Part shown: piece after piece, positions 16,305 through 25,322 of the stretch | How positions within the stretch are numbered: position 1 is the stretch's first letter | Layout: every line of letters starts with the position of its first letter | Assembly: GCF_000518545.1 (NCBI RefSeq) | Contig: NZ_KI912454.1 | Span: forward strand, 22,748 to 64,653 | DNA: 41,906 nucleotides | From: Hallella seregens ATCC 51272 | GTDB lineage: Bacteria; Bacteroidota; Bacteroidia; Bacteroidales; Bacteroidaceae | Reading direction: 5' to 3' | Notes under the pieces: model-generated | The model's database searches: none | Seen by the model: the letters and a program-made list of their open reading frames with translations, nothing else | What the model was told of the DNA's origin: nothing | Made by a program: the position numbers and the translations under genes

Positions 16305-18773
16305 ATGAAGATTTCATATCAATGGCTGAAAGAATATGTCGACTTTGACCTGACTCCTCAAGAGACCGCAGATGCTCTAACCTCTACGGGGCTTGAAGTA
16401 GGTGCTTTGGAAGAGGTACAGGCTGTAAAAGGCGGACTGAAGGGACTCTTTGTAGGTCAGGTGCTCACCTGCGAGACACATCCAAACAGCGACCATCTGC
16501 ATATTACCACCGTAGACTTGGGTAAGGATACGCCACAGCAAATTGTATGTGGTGCCCCCAATGTTGCTGCCGGCCAAAAAGTAATCGTAGCTGATTTGGG
16601 CTGTGTGCTTTATGATGGCGATCAAGAATTCACTATCAAAAAGTCAAAGCTACGCGGTGTAGACAGCTATGGCATGATTTGCGCCGAGGATGAAATCGGG
16701 ATGGGTACCGATCATCATGGTATCATTGTACTACCTAAAGATGCCCAGGTTGGCATGCCGGCTGCTGAATACTATCATTTGGAGAGCGATTGGGTGATGG
16801 ATATTGATATTACGGCCAACCGTGCCGATGCGCTGAGTCACTATGGTGTGGCCCGCGACCTTTACGCTTGGCTGGTGCAGCGTGGATACAAAACGACACT
16901 GCATCGTCCCGATTGCACTCCGTTTGCTGTGGACAACAACAAACTTCCCATTGAGGTGGAGATAGAGAACCAACAAGCCTGCAAACGCTATGCCTGTCTA
17001 AGTATAACTGACTGCGAGGTCAAGGAGAGCCCACAATGGTTGAAAGACAGACTGACTGTTATAGGGTTACGGCCTATTAACAATATAGTAGACATTACTA
17101 ACTATATCATGATGGCCTATGGTCAACCCATGCACTGTTTTGATGCCGATATGGTTACCGGCCACAAAATCGTGGTGCGTACACAGCCCGAGGGAACCAA
17201 GTTTATTACTCTGGACGGCGACGTGCACACGCTTGGGGAACATGACCTGAGCATTTGCAACGCAGAGGAGCCCATGTGTATTGCCGGCATCTTTGGCGGT
17301 AAAGGCTCCGGCACGTACGAGACCACTCGAAACGTGGTGTTGGAGAGCGCCTACTTCCATCCTACATGGATTCGCAAGAGTGCCCGTCGTCATGGTCTGA
17401 GCACGGATTCCAGTTTCCGTTTTGAGAGAGGGGTAGACCCCAATGGTCAGGTCTACGCCTTGAAACAGGCGGCTATCCTCTGTAAGGAGCTGGCTGGTGG
17501 CAAGGTTTCAATGCAAATCAAAGATGTCTACCCTGACCCTATGCCAGACTTCGAGGTGAAACTTAAATATGAGTACTGCGACCGATTGATTGGCAAGCAA
17601 ATAGGTCACGACACTATCAAGCGCATTGCCGAGAGCTTGGAGATGAAAGTAGAAGAGGAGACCCCGGATGGTTTGTCCTTGCTTGTCCCTGCTTTTCGTG
17701 TGGACGTGCAACGCCCGTGTGACGTCGTGGAGGATATTCTGCGCATTTATGGATATAATAATGTAGAGATTCCGGTACAGCTTAAATCGTCATTGACGGT
17801 CGAGAGCGAACAGGACAAGCAATATCGTCTGGAGAACATCATTGGCGAGCAACTTGTTGGCTGTGGCTTCAACGAGATACTTAACAACTCGCTCACCAAG
17901 TCGTCATACTATGATAAAGACGAGCATAACACTTATCCTTGGGCATCAACTGTCAAGGTGATGAATCCGTTGAGTGCAGATTTGGGGGTGATGCGACAGA
18001 CCCTGCTCTTTGGTGGGTTGGAATCGCTGTCGAGGAACATCAATCGCAAGCGCACCAATTTGAGATTCTTCGAGGTGGGTAATGTTTATACCTATGATGC
18101 AGCCAAGGATGACCACGATGAATCCATCAAAGCTTATTCACAGGAATACCACGTGGGTCTTTGGCTTACCGGCAAACGCGTGGAAGGTTCATGGGCACAT
18201 CCTGATGAAGAGATGACTTTTTATGAGTTGAAAGCATATGTGGAGAACATTATGCGCAGAGCTGGGGTGAATGAGAAGACTACTACGATTGTGGCCAGTG
18301 AAAACAATGTCTTTTCCTATGGACAGACTTTGAAGTCGCATAATGGCAAAGTATTGGCCGACTATGGTAAGCTCTCAAAAAAAGTTTTGCACGGGATGGG
18401 GATTGATAATGACGTATATTATACAGAAATCAATTGGGCTGGCATGCTGAAAGCCATCAAGAAAAACGAGGTAGAGTTTCATGAGCTGAACAAGTATCCC
18501 TCGGTGAGCCGAGACTTGGCCTTGTTGGTAGATAATAGTGTTGAATTTGCTCAGATAGAGAATATTGCACGCCAAATAGAAAAGAAAAACTTGAAGCGTG
18601 TGGAACTCTTCGATGTGTATCAAGGAAAGAATCTTCCAGCCGGAAAAAAGAGTTATGCCGTAAACTTTATTTTGGAAGATGATGGGAAAACACTGGACGA
18701 CAAGCAAATTGATGCCATCATGCAAAAATTGATTAAAAATCTCACGACGAAGCTCGGTGCAGAGCTCCGATAG
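16305..18773 (+). CDS. pheT: Phenylalanine--tRNA ligase beta subunit
   Basis: An 822-residue subunit of the alpha2-beta2 PheRS. The N-terminal EMAP/OB tRNA-binding domain (about 40-150) shows VGQVLTCETHPNSDHLHI. Next come the B3/B4 editing region (about 215-390), a B5 domain and the catalytic-like core. The C-terminal FDX-ACB anticodon-binding domain (about 728-822) begins KYPSVSRDLALLVD. Length and order are normal. pheS is not in this window, as is common in Bacteroidales. yebC follows 47 bases later. Confidence 0.97.
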   Translation: MKISYQWLKEYVDFDLTPQETADALTSTGLEVGALEEVQAVKGGLKGLFVGQVLTCETHPNSDHLHITTVDLGKDTPQQIVCGAPNVAAGQKVIVADLGCVLYDGDQEFTIKKSKLRGVDSYGMICAEDEIGMGTDHHGIIVLPKDAQVGMPAAEYYHLESDWVMDIDITANRADALSHYGVARDLYAWLVQRGYKTTLHRPDCTPFAVDNNKLPIEVEIENQQACKRYACLSITDCEVKESPQWLKDRLTVIGLRPINNIVDITNYIMMAYGQPMHCFDADMVTGHKIVVRTQPEGTKFITLDGDVHTLGEHDLSICNAEEPMCIAGIFGGKGSGTYETTRNVVLESAYFHPTWIRKSARRHGLSTDSSFRFERGVDPNGQVYALKQAAILCKELAGGKVSMQIKDVYPDPMPDFEVKLKYEYCDRLIGKQIGHDTIKRIAESLEMKVEEETPDGLSLLVPAFRVDVQRPCDVVEDILRIYGYNNVEIPVQLKSSLTVESEQDKQYRLENIIGEQLVGCGFNEILNNSLTKSSYYDKDEHNTYPWASTVKVMNPLSADLGVMRQTLLFGGLESLSRNINRKRTNLRFFEVGNVYTYDAAKDDHDESIKAYSQEYHVGLWLTGKRVEGSWAHPDEEMTFYELKAYVENIMRRAGVNEKTTTIVASENNVFSYGQTLKSHNGKVLADYGKLSKKVLHGMGIDNDVYYTEINWAGMLKAIKKNEVEFHELNKYPSVSRDLALLVDNSVEFAQIENIARQIEKKNLKRVELFDVYQGKNLPAGKKSYAVNFILEDDGKTLDDKQIDAIMQKLIKNLTTKLGAELR

Positions 18774-18820
18774 GGGAGTAGAAGTTATAGAACCAATAAA
18801 CAACATAAGTATTAATTCCT

Positions 18821-19549
18821 ATGGGAAGAGCATTTGAGTATCGTAAAGCTACAAAGATGAAGAGATGGGGGCATATGGCCCGCACATTTACAAAACTGGG
18901 TAAACAGATTGCCATTGCGGTGAAAACCGGTGGCCCTGAACCTGAAAACAATCCTACATTGCGCGCTCTTATTGCCACCTGTAAGCGTGAAAACATGCCG
19001 AAGGACAATATAGAACGTGCCATCAAGAATGCCCAGGGCAAGGACACGAGCGACTATAAAGAAGTGACCTACGAGGGATATGGCCCTCATGGTATAGCCG
19101 TGTTTGTGGACACTTTGACCGACAACACCACCCGTACCGTAGCTGATGTGCGTTCTGTATTCAACAAATACAGTGGAAACTTGGGCAACCAAGGTTCGCT
19201 GAGTTTCCTTTTTGACCACCGTTGCGTATTCACGTTCAAGATGAAACAAGGTGTAGAGATGGACGATCTGATTCTTGAACTGATTGATTTCGGAGTGGAC
19301 GATGAATACGATATGGATGAGGAAGAGGGAGAAGTTACTATCTATGGATTGCCGACCAGCTTTGGTGACATCCAGAAATATCTGGAAGAAAACGGCTTTG
19401 AAATTACCAGTGCAGAATTCACGCGCATCCCGAACGACCTAAAAGACGTTACCCCCGAGCAGCGCGAGACTATTGACAAGATGGTGGAGCGACTTGAAGA
19501 ATTTGACGACGTACAGAATGTCTATACGAACATGAAGCCTGAAGAGTAG
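18821..19549 (+). CDS. yebC: YebC/PmpR (TACO1) family protein
   Basis: A 242-residue cytoplasmic protein. The N-terminal MGRAFEYRKATKMKRWGHMA is the Bacteroidetes form of the MAGHSKWxNIKHRK opening. NNPTLRALIATCKRENMPKD, then RAIKNAQGKD and VTYEGYGPHG are diagnostic, and the C-terminal TEEQRETIDKMVERLEE-like helix is present. Family members were annotated as transcription regulators; recent work links them to translation of proline-rich stretches. It probably shares the pheT transcript. Confidence 0.95.
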   Translation: MGRAFEYRKATKMKRWGHMARTFTKLGKQIAIAVKTGGPEPENNPTLRALIATCKRENMPKDNIERAIKNAQGKDTSDYKEVTYEGYGPHGIAVFVDTLTDNTTRTVADVRSVFNKYSGNLGNQGSLSFLFDHRCVFTFKMKQGVEMDDLILELIDFGVDDEYDMDEEEGEVTIYGLPTSFGDIQKYLEENGFEITSAEFTRIPNDLKDVTPEQRETIDKMVERLEEFDDVQNVYTNMKPEE

Positions 19550-19593
19550 GGGGATGCTCTCCCTCTCCATGTCTTCAAGATAAACAAAGAAAG

Positions 19594-19629
19594 AAGTCCC
19601 GAAACTTGTAAATGAAAGTTTCGGGACTT
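19594..19629. terminator. Bidirectional terminator between yebC and the lipoprotein gene
   Basis: A perfect 14-bp stem (AAGTCCCGAAACTT at 19594-19607, complement at 19616-19629) with an eight-base loop. It is flanked by AAAGAAAG on the left and TATTGTTTG on the right, between convergent genes. Confidence 0.85.
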
Positions 19630-19645
19630 TATTGTTTGTGGCTTG

Positions 19646-20080
19646 TCAGTCTGTGGGGTGCATCTTTGTTCGGTAATCCTTGGGAGTAAAGGATTCTTCG
19701 TACAGAATCTTGCCTGTCTTGGCCGACCGAAAGATGTAATGGAAGCAGAATCCGGCCTCCTTGTAAACCTGACTCCCCGTGTTGTCAATCAGTTCATCGA
19801 GTAGTGCTGCACGGAGTTTGGGGCGTAGCTTATCAATCAACTGAGTTTGATCTGCCTTTCCTGAAAGAACATAATAATAATTAAAGGTTCGATTCTGACG
19901 AGTGAAAGTGACACTGTCTGTGTGCTGAAAATCCTTGATAGGGGTAGGGCAGTAGCGCTTGGTATAATCGTATGCCTCTTTTTCGGCCCGATCCTCTAAT
20001 GTCTCATGGTGACAGGAAATAAATGCCAGCATAGCCATCATTCCGGTCACAGCCATCTGGAAAAAGCACTTTTTATTCAT
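19646..20080 (-). CDS. Small lipoprotein of unknown function
   Basis: 144 residues from the ATG at 20080 (MNKKCFFQMAVTGMMAML). A lipobox-like AFISC follows the hydrophobic segment, predicting a lipid-anchored Cys near residue 24. The open frame extends upstream to 20386 but crosses the lepA start and has no export signal, so it is not used. The mature part has KEAYDYTKRYCPTPIKDFQ and, near the end, YHYIFRSAKTGKILYEE-like strands (FCFHYIFRSAKTGKILYE). I recognise no named family with certainty. It is divergent from lepA with about 105 bases between starts. Confidence 0.82.
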   Translation of the reverse strand: MNKKCFFQMAVTGMMAMLAFISCHHETLEDRAEKEAYDYTKRYCPTPIKDFQHTDSVTFTRQNRTFNYYYVLSGKADQTQLIDKLRPKLRAALLDELIDNTGSQVYKEAGFCFHYIFRSAKTGKILYEESFTPKDYRTKMHPTD

Positions 20081-20155
20081 TTTAGAATTCGATAAGATGG
20101 TTGCAAAGTTAATAAAAAAAGACGAATTGAATTCCGCTATATGCCATCTTTTTCG

Positions 20156-20163
20156 TACCTTTG
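20156..20163 (+). promoter_or_regulatory. -7 box for lepA
   Basis: TACCTTTG matches TAnnTTTG 22 bases before the ATG at 20186. Because the promoter lies inside the upstream extension of the open frame (from 20141), it supports 20186 as the start. No clear -33 box at the usual spacing. Confidence 0.6.
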
Positions 20164-20185
20164 CCCGATAAGAAAAGAACACTTT

Positions 20186-21967
20186 ATGGAACATATAAGG
20201 AATTTTTGTATTATTGCACATATAGATCATGGCAAGTCGACATTGGCTGACAGAATGTTGGAATATACCCATACAATCCAAATCACGGAGAATCAAATGT
20301 TGGACAACATGGATTTGGAGCGTGAACGGGGTATTACCATCAAGAGCCATGCCATTCAGATGACCTATGGACTCAACGGCGAACAATACATCCTAAACTT
20401 AATTGATACCCCGGGCCACGTTGACTTCAGCTATGAGGTGTCGCGCAGCATTGCAGCCTGCGAGGGGGCATTATTGGTGGTGGACGCAACGCAAGGCGTT
20501 CAGGCTCAGACCATTTCTAATTTATATATGGCCATTGACCATGATTTGGAAATTGTTCCTGTCATCAACAAGATAGACATGCCCAATGCCATGCCTGAAG
20601 AGGTTGAAGACGAGATTGTAGACTTGATAGGCTGCGACCCGTCTGACATTATACGGGCCAGCGGAAAAACGGGCGAGGGGGTGGAAGACATTCTTAAAGC
20701 AGTAGTAGAGCGCATTCGTCCACCCAAGGGAGATGCGAACAAACCGTTACAGGCACTTATCTTTGACTCCATATTCAACTCGTTTCGAGGCATCATCGTT
20801 CTATGCAAGATAGAGAACGGTTGCATTCGTCAAGGCGACAAGGTGAAGTTTGTACAGACGGGTATGGAATATACGGCCGATGAAGTAGGGGTGCTGAAAA
20901 TAGACATGGAACCAAGGGAAAAGCTCTCGACAGGCGAAGTGGGCTATATCATATCAGGCATCAAGAATGCAACAGAAGTCAAAGTGGGTGATACCATCAC
21001 ACATGAAAATGCTCCGTGCGAGAAAGCCATTGAAGGATTCCAAGAAGTAAAGCCAATGGTTTTTGCTGGGGTTTATCCCATTGATCCTAATGAATACGAA
21101 AACTTACGGACATCGCTGGAAAAGCTCCAACTCAACGATGCCTCGCTGACGTTCCAACCAGAATCATCCCAGGCACTTGGCTTCGGATTTCGTTGTGGCT
21201 TTTTGGGACTACTGCACATGGAAATTGTACAAGAGCGACTTGGCCGTGAGTTCAATACCGAGGTGATTACTACCGTGCCCAACGTGTCGTACATGGTGTA
21301 TGATAAGCATGGAGAGGTGAAAGAGGTGCATAATCCAAGCGGATTGCCAGATCCTACGGCTATTGATCATATTGAGGAGCCTTACATTAAGGCTAGCATC
21401 ATAACTTCGGCCGATTATATCGGTATGATTATGAAACTATGTATCGACAAACGTGGAGAACTGATAGACCAACAGTATGTGTCAGGCAATCGGATAGAGT
21501 TGCGTTTCATGATTCCATTGGGCGAAATCGTGATTGATTTCTACGACAAACTGAAATCCATTTCCAAGGGCTATGCTTCATTCGATTACCATATTGACAG
21601 CTTTAGGCCCTCTAAATTGGCTCGCTTGGACATCTTGCTCAATGGAGAACCCGTTGATGCTCTCTCTACGCTGGCTCATCAGGATAATGCCGTGACATTG
21701 GGGCGAAGAATGTGCGAGAAGTTGAAGGATCTGATTCCCAGACAACAGTTTGACATTGCCATCCAAGCTGCTATCGGTTCTAAAATTGTTGCGCGTGAGA
21801 CGGTGAAGCAGGTCCGTAAGGATGTATTGGCTAAATGCTATGGAGGCGATGTTAGCCGTAAACGAAAATTATTGGAGAAACAGAAGAAAGGCAAGAAACG
21901 TATGAAGCAAATAGGTAATGTGCAGGTGCCTCAAAAAGCATTCTTAGCTGTACTGAAACTGGATTAG
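20186..21967 (+). CDS. lepA: Elongation factor 4 (LepA) GTPase
   Basis: A 593-residue translational GTPase that binds the ribosome and affects initiation/back-translocation. The start ([19 protein letters not shown]) puts the G1 loop AHIDHGKST at about 10-18. G2 [10 protein letters not shown]3 DTPGHVDF and G4 NKIDMP follow in order. The C-terminal EF4-specific domain is complete and ends in the basic [19 protein letters not shown] and [13 protein letters not shown]. Confidence 0.98.
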   Translation: MEHIRNFCIIAHIDHGKSTLADRMLEYTHTIQITENQMLDNMDLERERGITIKSHAIQMTYGLNGEQYILNLIDTPGHVDFSYEVSRSIAACEGALLVVDATQGVQAQTISNLYMAIDHDLEIVPVINKIDMPNAMPEEVEDEIVDLIGCDPSDIIRASGKTGEGVEDILKAVVERIRPPKGDANKPLQALIFDSIFNSFRGIIVLCKIENGCIRQGDKVKFVQTGMEYTADEVGVLKIDMEPREKLSTGEVGYIISGIKNATEVKVGDTITHENAPCEKAIEGFQEVKPMVFAGVYPIDPNEYENLRTSLEKLQLNDASLTFQPESSQALGFGFRCGFLGLLHMEIVQERLGREFNTEVITTVPNVSYMVYDKHGEVKEVHNPSGLPDPTAIDHIEEPYIKASIITSADYIGMIMKLCIDKRGELIDQQYVSGNRIELRFMIPLGEIVIDFYDKLKSISKGYASFDYHIDSFRPSKLARLDILLNGEPVDALSTLAHQDNAVTLGRRMCEKLKDLIPRQQFDIAIQAAIGSKIVARETVKQVRKDVLAKCYGGDVSRKRKLLEKQKKGKKRMKQIGNVQVPQKAFLAVLKLD

Positions 21968-22003
21968 AACAATTATAACAAACTATCCGACAAGGGTTAT
22001 TAT

Positions 22004-22011
22004 AAGGGAGG
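22004..22011 (+). promoter_or_regulatory. Strong Shine-Dalgarno site before the Crp/Fnr-type gene
   Basis: AAGGGAGG, seven bases before the ATG at 22019. This purine-rich match is unusually strong for this genome, where most genes lack a clear Shine-Dalgarno, and it fixes the start. Confidence 0.6.
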
Positions 22012-22018
22012 TATAAAC

Positions 22019-22609
22019 ATGAAAGAGTTACAGAACACGACACGAGACATTGCGCGGGAATTGGCTCGAAAATACAGTACCATGACTCATGAAGAACTGG
22101 ACATTCTTGAGAGTGTCTTGGTTCCTCGAAAATTTGCCAAGGGAGAAACCATTTTGGCAGAAGGTGCGGTCTGTGAGGACATCTACTATATTGAAAAAGG
22201 ACTTATTAGGCAGTTTTATTATAAGAATGAAAAGGAGCTTACAGAGCACATCGGTTCCGATGGCGAGATATTCATGTGTATAGAAAGTCTTTTCAAGGAC
22301 GAGCCTACACATTTGCAAGCAGAGGCCCTCGAACCAACAACCGTGTTTTGTCTGCCCAAACGTAAACTTGAACAAGTTGCACTGCACAATGTAAATATCC
22401 AGATTCTCTATCGAAAAATATTAGAAGAAAGCTTGATTATTTCACAGGTACATGCTGATTTGGTACGATTTGAGACGGCACAAAACCGTTATCTTAGATT
22501 GTGCAAGCTCAAACCACAAGTGGTTCTTCGCGCGCCGCTTGTCTATATTGCCAGCTATCTGCAGATGACACCAGAGACGTTGAGCCGTGTCCGGGCAGCC
22601 TCGTTGTAA
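22019..22609 (+). CDS. Crp/Fnr-family transcriptional regulator
   Basis: A 196-residue regulator with an N-terminal cyclic-nucleotide-binding-like beta-roll (about 30-125: KGETILAEGAVCEDIYYIEK then GLIRQFY). A long dimerisation helix follows, then a short winged helix at the C-terminus with IASYLQMTPETLSRVRA as recognition segment. The cAMP phosphate-binding Arg-Ser pair of E. coli Crp is not evident, as in most Bacteroidetes homologues, so the ligand is unknown. It follows lepA by 51 bases and precedes the aminotransferase, which has its own promoter. Confidence 0.88.
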   Translation: MKELQNTTRDIARELARKYSTMTHEELDILESVLVPRKFAKGETILAEGAVCEDIYYIEKGLIRQFYYKNEKELTEHIGSDGEIFMCIESLFKDEPTHLQAEALEPTTVFCLPKRKLEQVALHNVNIQILYRKILEESLIISQVHADLVRFETAQNRYLRLCKLKPQVVLRAPLVYIASYLQMTPETLSRVRAASL

Positions 22610-22707
22610 TGGCTATCCATAGTCCCTTGCATCAATATATCTGTTTTTGCATTATAATGGCCGTTATGATAAATAACAGGAAGCACCCCCATATTACATA
22701 AAATTTA

Positions 22708-22738
22708 TTGGCTGGGTCGGGAAAAAAGTCTAATTTTG
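22708..22738 (+). promoter_or_regulatory. Promoter for the aminotransferase/permease pair
   Basis: TTG at 22708-22710 and TAATTTTG at 22731-22738, spacing 20. The ATG is at 22782. Confidence 0.65.
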
Positions 22739-22781
22739 CATCCTGTGAATTTTAAGGACAACATATAAACTGAAAATAAAC

Positions 22782-23981
22782 ATGCCTGAAATATCAGTTC
22801 GCGGACTGGAAATGCCGGAGTCACCAATTCGGAAACTGGCTCCTCTTGCTGCTGCAGCTAAAGAACGTGGTACAAAAGTATATCACTTGAATATTGGACA
22901 GCCAGATTTACCGACTCCGCAAGTTGCTTTGGATGCTCTGAAGCATATTGATCGGAAAGTATTGGAATACTCGCCATCACAGGGTTATTTGTCTTACCGC
23001 AAGAAGCTCGTTGGATATTACGAGAAATATAACATCCATATTAGTCCCGATGACATAATCATTACCTCAGGCGGTTCGGAGGCTGTCTTGTTTGCCTTTA
23101 TGAGTTGCCTTAATCCTGGTGACGAGATTATCGTACCAGAACCGGCTTACGCCAACTATATGGCCTTTGCCATCTCTGCAGGTGCCAAGATACGCACAAT
23201 TGCTACAACTATAGAGGAAGGCTTCTCGTTGCCCAAAGTAGAAAAGTTTGAGGAACTCATCAATGAGCGTACGCGGGCCATTATGATATGTAATCCAAAC
23301 AATCCTACCGGCTACCTCTATACCCGACGGGAAATGAATCAGATTCGTGATTTGGTAGCCAAATACGACCTTTATCTTTTCTCCGACGAGGTGTACCGAG
23401 AATACATCTACACGGGAAGTCCTTACATTAGTGCCATGCACTTGAAAGGCATTGAGCAAAATGTGGTGCTCATCGATTCTGTTTCCAAACGGTATTCTGA
23501 ATGTGGCATCCGTATCGGCGCTTTGATTACACGGAATTCGGAAATACGAAAAGCCGTGATGAAATTCTGTCAGGCGCGTCTGTCGCCGCCGTTGATTGGA
23601 CAGATTGTTGCAGAAGCCTCGCTGGATGCCCCGGAAGAATACTATCGCGATGTCTATGACGAATATGTAGAACGACGCAAATGCCTGATAGACGGACTTA
23701 ATCGGATTCCGGGCGTTTACTCCCCTATTCCCATGGGCGCATTCTATACCGTGGCACAGTTGCCGGTGGATGATGCAGAAAACTTTTGCAGATGGTGTTT
23801 GGAGGAATTCAGCTACGAAGGCGAGACGGTGATGATGGCACCCGCAGCCGGATTCTATACTACGCCCGGTGCGGGAATCAATCAGGTGAGAATTGCCTAT
23901 GTGCTGAAACGCAAGGATTTGGAACGTGCGCTTTTGGTGCTGCGCAAAGCATTGGAAACATATCCAGGAAGAACTGACTAA
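22782..23981 (+). CDS. PLP-dependent class I/II aminotransferase (aspartate aminotransferase-like)
   Basis: A 399-residue fold-type I aminotransferase. Visible motifs are GQPDLPTP near the N-terminus, ITSGGSEAVLFAF (cofactor phosphate loop region), CNPNNPTGYLY (about 168-178, substrate/PLP Asn), SDEVYREY (PLP-ring Asp/Tyr) and SVSKRYSECGIRIGAL with the Schiff-base Lys at about 236. The C-terminal Arg for the substrate carboxylate is in NQVRIAYVL. Specificity (Asp, aromatic or other) cannot be read safely. The next gene starts four bases after the stop. Confidence 0.9.
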   Translation: MPEISVRGLEMPESPIRKLAPLAAAAKERGTKVYHLNIGQPDLPTPQVALDALKHIDRKVLEYSPSQGYLSYRKKLVGYYEKYNIHISPDDIIITSGGSEAVLFAFMSCLNPGDEIIVPEPAYANYMAFAISAGAKIRTIATTIEEGFSLPKVEKFEELINERTRAIMICNPNNPTGYLYTRREMNQIRDLVAKYDLYLFSDEVYREYIYTGSPYISAMHLKGIEQNVVLIDSVSKRYSECGIRIGALITRNSEIRKAVMKFCQARLSPPLIGQIVAEASLDAPEEYYRDVYDEYVERRKCLIDGLNRIPGVYSPIPMGAFYTVAQLPVDDAENFCRWCLEEFSYEGETVMMAPAAGFYTTPGAGINQVRIAYVLKRKDLERALLVLRKALETYPGRTD

Positions 23982-23985
23982 AGCC

Positions 23986-25233
23986 ATGGATGTCCCCTTT
24001 TTGATAGCCAGACGGATACACCAAGAGAAATCCGAAGGAAACAAAACACCCGGACCAGCCATTACTATAGCAACCGTTGGAGTTGCTATAGGGTTGGCGG
24101 TTATGATTATCTCGGTATTTGTGATATTGGGATTCAAACACACCATTAGAAACAAGGTAATAGGCTTTGGGGCGCACATTCAAGTTACTAATTTCATGGC
24201 GCAAATGTCGGCAACCCCCTCTCCCATCGTGATAGACGACTCCATGCTGCACGTCATCAGGGATATACCGGGAGTGAAACACGTTGAACGATACGCCTAC
24301 ACACAAGGAATCCTCAAGACCGACTCGGACTTTCTCGGGGTTATGTTCAAAGGGGTTGGGCCGGAGTTTGATTCTACCTTTTTACATCGAAACCTCATAA
24401 GCGGGAGCGTCCCGCAGTTTTCCGATCAAAAATCAAGCAATCAGCTTGTCGTGTCCCAGTATATGGCCAACAAACTGCGCTTGAAGAGAGGTCAACAAAT
24501 CTTTGCCTATTTCATCGGGAAAGGCGGAGTGCGCATGCGCAGGTTCACCATCCGAGGAATTTATGAAACCAATCTTGCCCAATATGATGAAAGCATTTGC
24601 TTTACAGACCTGTATACTGCAGTCAAATTAAACGGGTGGGAACCCGACCAGGCTTCCGGTGCAGAAATAACGGTTGCAGACTTTGGACTATTGGACCAGA
24701 CGGAAGAGCATTTCATACAGAAAATCAATCGTACCGCAGACCACAACGGAGAGACTTATACCTCGCAAACCATCCGCGACACAAATCCGCAGATATTCAA
24801 CTGGCTCGACTTGCTGGACATGAACGTTTGGATTATTCTGGCGCTCATGATCGCCGTAGCCGGGGTTACAATGGTATCCGGGCTTCTCATCATTATTTTG
24901 GAACGAACCGCAATGATTGGGATTCTGAAGGCATTGGGCGCCCGCAACAGAACCATTCGACACATATTCCTCTGGCTGGCAACGTTCATCATCGGCCGCG
25001 GTCTCATCGTTGGCAATCTGATAGGCGTGGGGCTCTCCCTACTCCAAAAGTGGACAGGTATCGTCAAGCTGGATGCAGCCACCTACTATGTCAGCACCGT
25101 GCCCATTGAAGTGAACATTCCCCTGTTATTGTTGCTGAATGTCGGCACGCTGCTGATTTGCGTACTCGTGCTGGTCGTGCCAAGTTTTATCGTTTCGCGC
25201 ATCTATCCGGCAGCAAGCATGCACTACGAGTGA
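23986..25233 (+). CDS. FtsX-like ABC transporter permease (LolC/LolE-type)
   Basis: About 415 residues from the ATG at 23986 (MDVPFLIARRIHQEKSEGNK). An open frame to 23926 would overlap the aminotransferase and lacks support. Topology: cytoplasmic N-terminus, one membrane helix (about 29-50), a large periplasmic MacB-PCD-like domain (about 55-275), then three helices of the FtsX domain (about 280-410) with RTAMIGILKALGARNRTIRH, the coupling-helix signature. Homologues extract lipoproteins from the inner membrane with LolD, or serve export/cell-wall systems. No ABC ATPase gene is adjacent, so the partner must be encoded elsewhere. Confidence 0.88.
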   Translation: MDVPFLIARRIHQEKSEGNKTPGPAITIATVGVAIGLAVMIISVFVILGFKHTIRNKVIGFGAHIQVTNFMAQMSATPSPIVIDDSMLHVIRDIPGVKHVERYAYTQGILKTDSDFLGVMFKGVGPEFDSTFLHRNLISGSVPQFSDQKSSNQLVVSQYMANKLRLKRGQQIFAYFIGKGGVRMRRFTIRGIYETNLAQYDESICFTDLYTAVKLNGWEPDQASGAEITVADFGLLDQTEEHFIQKINRTADHNGETYTSQTIRDTNPQIFNWLDLLDMNVWIILALMIAVAGVTMVSGLLIIILERTAMIGILKALGARNRTIRHIFLWLATFIIGRGLIVGNLIGVGLSLLQKWTGIVKLDAATYYVSTVPIEVNIPLLLLLNVGTLLICVLVLVVPSFIVSRIYPAASMHYE

Positions 25234-25267
25234 TTTTCGGCTTCGGGGCAAAAAACTGCACATTATT

Positions 25268-25299
25268 TTTGGGATTGTGCATTTTACGTTGTACCTTTG
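25268..25299 (+). promoter_or_regulatory. Promoter for the tandem acyl-CoA synthetase genes
   Basis: TTTG at 25268-25271 and TACCTTTG at 25292-25299, spacing 20, a very good match. The ATG is at 25323. Confidence 0.7.
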
Positions 25300-25322
25300 C
25301 ACAATAATTAGAATTTTGTGCA

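Noticed and set aside
19646..20386. Long form of the small lipoprotein starting at 20386
   Set aside because: The extension overlaps the lepA start on the other strand and would bury the signal peptide and lipobox that begin at 20080.
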